Positions 6,134 through 10,393 of a stretch of DNA of 10,393 nucleotides are shown piece by piece. The position numbers and the translations under genes were made by a program. Position 1 is the first letter of the stretch; each line of letters opens with the position of its first letter. This DNA comes from CAYPUT01 sp046541715 (GTDB lineage Bacteria > Spirochaetota > Spirochaetia > DSM-27196 > PWMO01): the NCBI GenBank assembly GCA_046541715.1, contig JBKHCS010000106.1:1-10393 (forward strand), in the 5' to 3' direction. The notes beneath the pieces are model-generated. The model was given only the letters and a program-made list of their open reading frames with translations. It searched no databases and had not been told where the DNA came from.

Positions 6134-7077
6134 GATTGAACAAGGGACGCGAGCATCACGGCCTTGATTGTGTGCTTTCGGTTCTCCGCCTGGTCGAAGA
6201 CCCGGGACGCGGAGCCGTCCATCACCTCGTCGGTGACTTCGTTTCCCCGGACCGCCGGGAGACAGTGGAGAAAGATGGTGGACGCCTTCCCCGTGGCCGC
6301 CATCAGCTCTGCGTCGACCCGGTAAGGAGCCAGAAGCGCCATTCGGTCGGCGGACTTTTCTTCTTCCCCCATCGATACCCAAACGTCGGTGTAGATTGCG
6401 TCGGCATCCTTTACGGCGCTCTTCGGGTCAACGGCGACTTCGACGGCGCCTCCCGAGGCCTCGGCCAAGGACTGACAGGCGGCGAGGGTCTCGTTGCGAG
6501 GCGCGAGGGCTTCCGGGGCCGCGATTATGATGTCGAGTCCCACCTTTGCGGACGCTATCATCAGGGAGGTAGCAACGTTGTTCCGGCCGTCACCGACGTA
6601 GGCCATTCGCCGGCCCCTAAAGCCGCCGTGGGCCTCCCGGAAGGTTTGTAGGTCCGCTAAGGCCTGGGTAGGGTGATAGTCGTCGGTAAGGCCGTTATAG
6701 ACCGGTACCCCGGAGTATTCGGCGAGAAGCTCTACGGTCCTCTGTGCGAAGCCGCGGAACTGGATGGCGTCGAACATGCGGCCCAAGACCCGGGCGGTGT
6801 CCTCAACCGTCTCTTTTACGCCGAGGTGGATGTCCTGCCCCGAAAGGAAGACCGGATACCCCCCCTCTTCGGCGAAGGCGGTCTCGAAGGCGCACCGGGT
6901 CCGGGTAGAGCGCTTCTCGAAGATAAGCGCCATCGTCTTCCCTTCGAAGCGGCGGTGTACCTCCCCCGCCCGGCGTTCCCTCTTAACCCGGTCCGCCGTG
7001 TCCAGAAGAGAGAGAATCTCCTCCGGTGACAGGTCGAGGAGGGTCAGGAGGGACTGTCCGAAGAGGCTGGAGTGCAC
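6130..7077 (-). CDS. argF: Ornithine carbamoyltransferase
   Basis: Cytoplasmic enzyme making citrulline from ornithine and carbamoyl phosphate in arginine synthesis; the same fold also serves catabolic deiminase pathways. Carbamoyl-phosphate site: STRTR at 57-61 and HPTQ at 135-138. Ornithine site: DVWVSMG at 231-237, where SMG distinguishes ornithine from aspartate carbamoyltransferases, and HCLPA at 271-275. At 315 residues it is full length. The GTG start at 7077 has GGAG at 7087-7090, nine bases upstream, and that site shares a base with the clpX stop codon, so the gene is tightly linked to clpX. The protein opens with SLLTLLDLSPEEI, as family members do. No other arginine gene lies in the window, so anabolic versus catabolic use cannot be decided, though a lone copy suggests synthesis. 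Its own stop codon is part of the next promoter. Confidence 0.96.
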   Translation of the reverse strand: MHSSLFGQSLLTLLDLSPEEILSLLDTADRVKRERRAGEVHRRFEGKTMALIFEKRSTRTRCAFETAFAEEGGYPVFLSGQDIHLGVKETVEDTARVLGRMFDAIQFRGFAQRTVELLAEYSGVPVYNGLTDDYHPTQALADLQTFREAHGGFRGRRMAYVGDGRNNVATSLMIASAKVGLDIIIAAPEALAPRNETLAACQSLAEASGGAVEVAVDPKSAVKDADAIYTDVWVSMGEEEKSADRMALLAPYRVDAELMAATGKASTIFLHCLPAVRGNEVTDEVMDGSASRVFDQAENRKHTIKAVMLASLVQS

Positions 7078-7089
7078 GCCGTGGGTCTC

Positions 7090-8331
7090 CTAGGCGGATT
7101 TCTTGTCTTGTATAACGACCGGTTTTTCCGATTTTTGGATAACGTCCCGGGTGATGACTACCCGCTTCTTTCCCTTAATCGACGGAATATCGTACATGAT
7201 GTCGATCATCACCGCTTCCACGATGGACCGAAGCCCCCGGGCGCCGGTCTTCCGGAGGTGCGCCAGATCGGCGATGGCCTCGATGGCATCGTCTTCGAAG
7301 ACCAGCTCCACATCGTCGAGCTTCAAGGACGCCTGATACTGCTTGAGAATCGAGTTTCGCGGCTCTCGGACGATCCTCACGAGGTCCTCGTGGTTTAGGT
7401 CGTTCAACGCCACCTGGATCGGCAACCGCCCGACGAACTCGGGAATGAGACCGAACTTGATAAGGTCATCCGGGTGGAGGTGGGAGAACACTTCTTCGAG
7501 ATCCCTCTCCTTGTGCCCCTTGACGTCGGCGCCGAACCCCATGGGGTTCTGGGAAACGCGCGCCTCTACCATCCGGTCGAGGCCGACAAAGGCTCCTCCG
7601 CAGATAAAGAGGATGTTGTTCGTGTCTATCTTGATCATCTCCTGGCTCGGATGCTTCCGGCCACCCTGGGGGGGCACCGAGGCAACGGTGCCTTCGATAA
7701 TCTTCAAGAGCGCCTGCTGGACCCCTTCGCCGGATACATCCCGGGTAATCGAGACATTCTCCCCCTTCCGGGCGATCTTGTCGATTTCGTCGATGTAGAT
7801 GATGCCTCGTTCCGCCGCCGAAACGTTGTTTCCCGCGGCTTGATAGAGCTTGAGCAGGATGTTTTCGACGTCTTCCCCGACGTACCCGGCCTCGGTAAGG
7901 GTCGTCGCATCGGCGATGGCAAAGGGCACCTTGAGGCGCTGCGCCAGGGTCCGGGCGAGGAGGGTTTTGCCGGTTCCGGTGGGACCGATCAGAAGCACAT
8001 TCGCCTTCTCGATCTCGATACCTTCCTGGAGCCGCCCCTTCTGGGTAATACGCTTGTAGTGATTGTAGACCGCCACCGAGAGCGTCTTTTTCGCCCGCTC
8101 TTGACCGATCACATAGCCGTCTAAGTACTCTCGGATTTCCTTCGGATTGGGAATCTCGTCGATAAACTCGGCGGTAATGACATCGTCTTCCTCGTCCAGA
8201 ATCTTCTTGCAGACGTTTACACACTCGTCGCAAATGTAGACTCCGGGGCCGGCGATCAGTCTTCGGGCGAAGTCCGCGCTCTTCCCACAGAAGGAACAGA
8301 CTTTCGTGCTATCGGTCTTTTGCTTGCTCAT
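7090..8331 (-). CDS. clpX: ATP-dependent Clp protease unfoldase subunit ClpX
   Basis: AAA+ hexameric unfoldase that recognises tagged or damaged proteins and threads them into ClpP. N-terminal zinc domain with cysteines 12, 15, 34 and 37; Walker A GPTGTGKT at 116-123; pore loop GYVG at 149-152; Walker B IIYIDEID at 177-184; GGRKHP at 223-228, matching the RKH substrate loop; ClpP-docking loop NPMGFG at 262-267; sensor-2 GAR at 363-365. The 413 residues are typical. The docking tripeptide reads MGF where IGF is usual in E. coli, a mild hydrophobic change. The ATG at 8331 has GGAG at 8340-8343 with eight bases between. The start overlaps the last 23 bases of clpP in another frame, which suggests coupled translation of the two subunits. 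Confidence 0.98.
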   Translation of the reverse strand: MSKQKTDSTKVCSFCGKSADFARRLIAGPGVYICDECVNVCKKILDEEDDVITAEFIDEIPNPKEIREYLDGYVIGQERAKKTLSVAVYNHYKRITQKGRLQEGIEIEKANVLLIGPTGTGKTLLARTLAQRLKVPFAIADATTLTEAGYVGEDVENILLKLYQAAGNNVSAAERGIIYIDEIDKIARKGENVSITRDVSGEGVQQALLKIIEGTVASVPPQGGRKHPSQEMIKIDTNNILFICGGAFVGLDRMVEARVSQNPMGFGADVKGHKERDLEEVFSHLHPDDLIKFGLIPEFVGRLPIQVALNDLNHEDLVRIVREPRNSILKQYQASLKLDDVELVFEDDAIEAIADLAHLRKTGARGLRSIVEAVMIDIMYDIPSIKGKKRVVITRDVIQKSEKPVVIQDKKSA

Positions 8332-8950
8332 CCTTTAGACTCCGGCGCAATACCTGGTCGACGATGCCGTACTCAGCGCTTTCCTCGGCGGACATAAAGT
8401 AGTCCCGCTCCATATCCTTCTCAACCATATCTTCGGCTTTTCCGGTGTGCTGGGCAAAGTATCCGATAATCATTCTTTTCAGCCGGCCGATCTCTCGGGC
8501 CCGAATGCTTATGTCGACGGCTTGGCCGGAGACATCACCCCAGGGCTGATGGATCAGAACCCGGGCCGACGGCAGGGCGTAACGCTTGCCCGGGGTGCCG
8601 CAGGCCAGAAGCATCGCCCCCATACTCGCGGCCTGCCCGAGGCAGATAGTCTGTACGTCCGGTTTGATGTATTGGATGGTGTCGTAGATTGCCAGCCCGG
8701 CAGTTACCGAGCCCCCGGGGGAATTGATGTAAAGGTTGATATCCTTCTCCGGGTCCAGGCTTTCCAGAAACAGAAGCTGCGCGACGACAAGATCCGCCGT
8801 TACGTCGTTGACCGGCCCGTCGAGAAAGACAATCCGGTCTTTGAGGAGCCGGGAAAAAATGTCGTAAGCCCGCTCTCCGACGCCGGTCTGCTCGACTACC
8901 ATCGGGACAAGCGTATTCATCTGAGGCGGCCTAGTGGTTGTGAAACTCAT
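8309..8950 (-). CDS. clpP: ATP-dependent Clp protease proteolytic subunit ClpP
   Basis: Serine peptidase forming a double heptameric chamber that degrades proteins fed in by ClpX. The catalytic triad is visible: Ser109 in GQAASMGA, His134 in LIHQPWG and Asp183 in ERDYFMS, spaced as in E. coli. NSPGGSVTAG at 76-85 forms the oxyanion-hole region. The 213 residues include about ten (MSFTTTRPPQ) before the usual family start MNTLVPMV, so either this is a short propeptide or translation begins at the ATG at 8920. Neither start has a strong ribosome site; with tig ending only nine bases upstream, coupling to tig probably favours 8950. Order tig-clpP-clpX is the common bacterial one. The 3' end overlaps clpX by 23 bases. 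Confidence 0.97.
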   Translation of the reverse strand: MSFTTTRPPQMNTLVPMVVEQTGVGERAYDIFSRLLKDRIVFLDGPVNDVTADLVVAQLLFLESLDPEKDINLYINSPGGSVTAGLAIYDTIQYIKPDVQTICLGQAASMGAMLLACGTPGKRYALPSARVLIHQPWGDVSGQAVDISIRAREIGRLKRMIIGYFAQHTGKAEDMVEKDMERDYFMSAEESAEYGIVDQVLRRSLKDEQAKDR

Positions 8951-8959
8951 CGGCCAAAT

Positions 8960-10312
8960 TTAACCGTTTCCACCCATGACGTCCAGGAGTTTGGCCTTCT
9001 TGCCCTGCTTGACCTTGCTCTCTTCCAAGAGCTTGTCGAAGACCTTCTCCTCGGCGACCTGCTGACGGAGGTAGTCCATCAGGTTGTTCTTTTCGTAGTA
9101 GTCGCGAATCTGATCGACCCCCATCGAGGTGCCTTCGGCCTGGTCCGCCAGGCGGGCGTCTATGTCCTCGTCGGAGACTTCGATATGTTCGGTCTCGATG
9201 AGCTTGCCGAGGACCAGCTGAGACCGGACGCGCTTCTCCGCCTCCGGGCGCCACTCTTCGATCAGTTGCTCTTGGGTCCGCCCCTGAGCTTGTAGCAGTT
9301 GGAGTACCTGCTCCTCTTGAACCTGGAAACGTTGGACGAACTGGCGCCACATCGACGACAGCTCGGCATCGACCATCGACTTGGGAACCTCCAGGGTGGA
9401 GTTTTCCACGATCTGATTCAGGAGGGACTGGGATTTTATCTCTTTGAGACGGGCGTCGACGCTCTTCTGCAACCGTTCCCGGATGTCTTTCTTCAGGTCG
9501 TCCAGGGTCTCGAACTTGTCGCTGACGTCCTGGGCCAGGTCGTCGTCTATCGCGGGAATGTCCCGCTGCTTGAGAGACTTGACGTGAACCGCCACGCGCT
9601 TCTTCTGCCCCTTGAGCTCTTCGATTTCGACGTCGTCCCCGTACTCCTTCTCGATGACCTTTTCTTCGCCGATAGCCATCCCCAGGATGTCGTCGTCGAA
9701 CTTGTAGTAGTTGTAGCCGCTTCCGACGGTAAAGACATAGTCTTCCCTGCGGGTTTCCGGGACCTCGTTCCCCTCTTCGTCGACTTCCCAGTAGTTTACC
9801 GTGGCGATGTCGTCTTTCTCGACGGCTCCCTCGGTCTTGTCCACCACCAGGGCGTTCTGTTCCTGTATGGCCTTAAGCTCCCGTTCTTCGTCTTCCTTGG
9901 TAACGGAGACCTTCGGAACCTCCACTTCGAGTCCCTTGTATTCGCCGAGGGTAACCTCGGGGAAGACGTCGTACCGGACACTAAAGGTATAGTCCGATTC
10001 CAGGGCGAACTCCGGCTCTCCGTCGAGGACCGGGCGGGCGTAAGGAATCGGCTTCTCCTCTACCGCGTCGAAGGCCTCCTTGAGCCCCTCTTCGAGAACC
10101 TGCTGCTCGACTTCCGCCCGGATACTTTCGCCGAACTTTCGTTCGAGGACCTCCGGGGGAACCTTGCCCTTCCGAAAACCCTTGATCATCGCCGTCTTGG
10201 CGTACTTGTTTAGGAGGGTGTGGTACTCTTCCTTGAGAGTCTTCTTGTCTACGGTAATCGTGAGCTTCCGCTCCGCGTTCGGGAGCGCTTCTACTTTTGT
10301 ATCCGAAATCAT
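8960..10312 (-). CDS. tig: Trigger factor (ribosome-bound chaperone and peptidyl-prolyl isomerase)
   Basis: Chaperone that docks at the ribosomal exit tunnel and shields nascent chains. The N-terminal domain has the ribosome-binding loop GFRKGK at 45-50. An FKBP-type isomerase domain occupies about 163-250 (ATVNYWEVDEEG, then the GMAIGEEK flap region). The C-terminal arms run about 255-445, Gln/Glu/Lys-rich and helical, with the typical DDDLAQDVSDKFETLDDL opening. At 450 residues it is slightly longer than E. coli Tig (432). The ATG at 10312 is the first in frame after the tRNA; the only ribosome-site-like sequence is AGGA at 10325-10328 with a 12-base spacer, so initiation may be modest. It starts only 28 bases after the mature 3' end of tRNA-Gly and begins the tig-clpP-clpX-argF cluster. 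Confidence 0.97.
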   Translation of the reverse strand: MISDTKVEALPNAERKLTITVDKKTLKEEYHTLLNKYAKTAMIKGFRKGKVPPEVLERKFGESIRAEVEQQVLEEGLKEAFDAVEEKPIPYARPVLDGEPEFALESDYTFSVRYDVFPEVTLGEYKGLEVEVPKVSVTKEDEERELKAIQEQNALVVDKTEGAVEKDDIATVNYWEVDEEGNEVPETRREDYVFTVGSGYNYYKFDDDILGMAIGEEKVIEKEYGDDVEIEELKGQKKRVAVHVKSLKQRDIPAIDDDLAQDVSDKFETLDDLKKDIRERLQKSVDARLKEIKSQSLLNQIVENSTLEVPKSMVDAELSSMWRQFVQRFQVQEEQVLQLLQAQGRTQEQLIEEWRPEAEKRVRSQLVLGKLIETEHIEVSDEDIDARLADQAEGTSMGVDQIRDYYEKNNLMDYLRQQVAEEKVFDKLLEESKVKQGKKAKLLDVMGGNG

Positions 10313-10337
10313 CGGTGGGACCAGTCCTGTTTTGGGT

Positions 10338-10393
<56 letters not shown>

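Noticed and set aside
9299..10213. Long plus-strand open frame (304 codons) opposite tig, and a similar one at 8447-9295 opposite clpP/tig
   Set aside because: Antisense shadows of confidently identified genes. GC-rich codon use leaves long stop-free antisense frames; their Leu/Val/Asp-rich translations match no family, and they run across gene boundaries.

Overview
The window comes from a GC-rich bacterial chromosome (about 60% GC by eye). Nearly all of it is coding, and no gene-free stretch exceeds about 140 bases. No lineage can be fixed from sequence alone. The housekeeping set (trigger factor, ClpP, ClpX, family I pyrophosphatase, RdgB, ornithine carbamoyltransferase), a DHH phosphoesterase, an odd sigma-like protein and a tRNA gene without encoded CCA would fit a free-living GC-rich member of the Spirochaetota. 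That is a tentative inference from gene content and protein flavour, not a demonstrated placement. Nothing points to phage, insertion sequences, CRISPR or plasmid functions; this looks like a stable core-genome neighbourhood.

Layout. The plus strand (1-3088) carries the 3' part of a P1B-4-type metal-transporting ATPase gene, which is open at the left edge, then 31 bases later the inorganic pyrophosphatase gene ppa. Everything to the right is on the minus strand. Read from the right edge in its own direction it runs: tRNA-Gly(GCC) (cut by the window edge), tig, clpP, clpX, argF, a small exported protein of unknown function, an NrnA-type DHH phosphoesterase, a sigma-70-like putative regulator, and rdgB. 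The two strands converge: the last 76 bases of ppa and rdgB overlap tail to tail.

Expression units. tRNA-Gly, tig, clpP, clpX and argF are packed with gaps of 28, 9, -23 and 12 bases and look like one transcription unit. A very good sigma-70-type promoter (TTGAAG, 17 bases, TATACT) overlaps the argF stop codon and should start a second unit: exported protein plus DHH phosphoesterase, the latter with a TTG start just after the upstream stop. A 138-base gap with an imperfect inverted repeat precedes the sigma-like gene, which overlaps rdgB by 50 or more bases. A perfect extended -10 (TGCTATAAT) inside the last membrane segments of the ATPase may give ppa its own promoter.

How the genes fit together. 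Tig, ClpP and ClpX form the usual chaperone/protease set for new and misfolded proteins. RdgB releases pyrophosphate from non-canonical nucleotides and Ppa hydrolyses pyrophosphate. The DHH protein belongs to the nanoRNA/pAp recycling family. ArgF is an arginine-pathway enzyme that appears to be carried in the protease operon. The least ordinary items are the sigma-like protein, the cysteine-rich N-terminus of the P1B-4 ATPase with a substituted nucleotide-site dipeptide, the small exported protein, and several tight overlaps. I saw no clear evidence of a wholly new multi-gene system.
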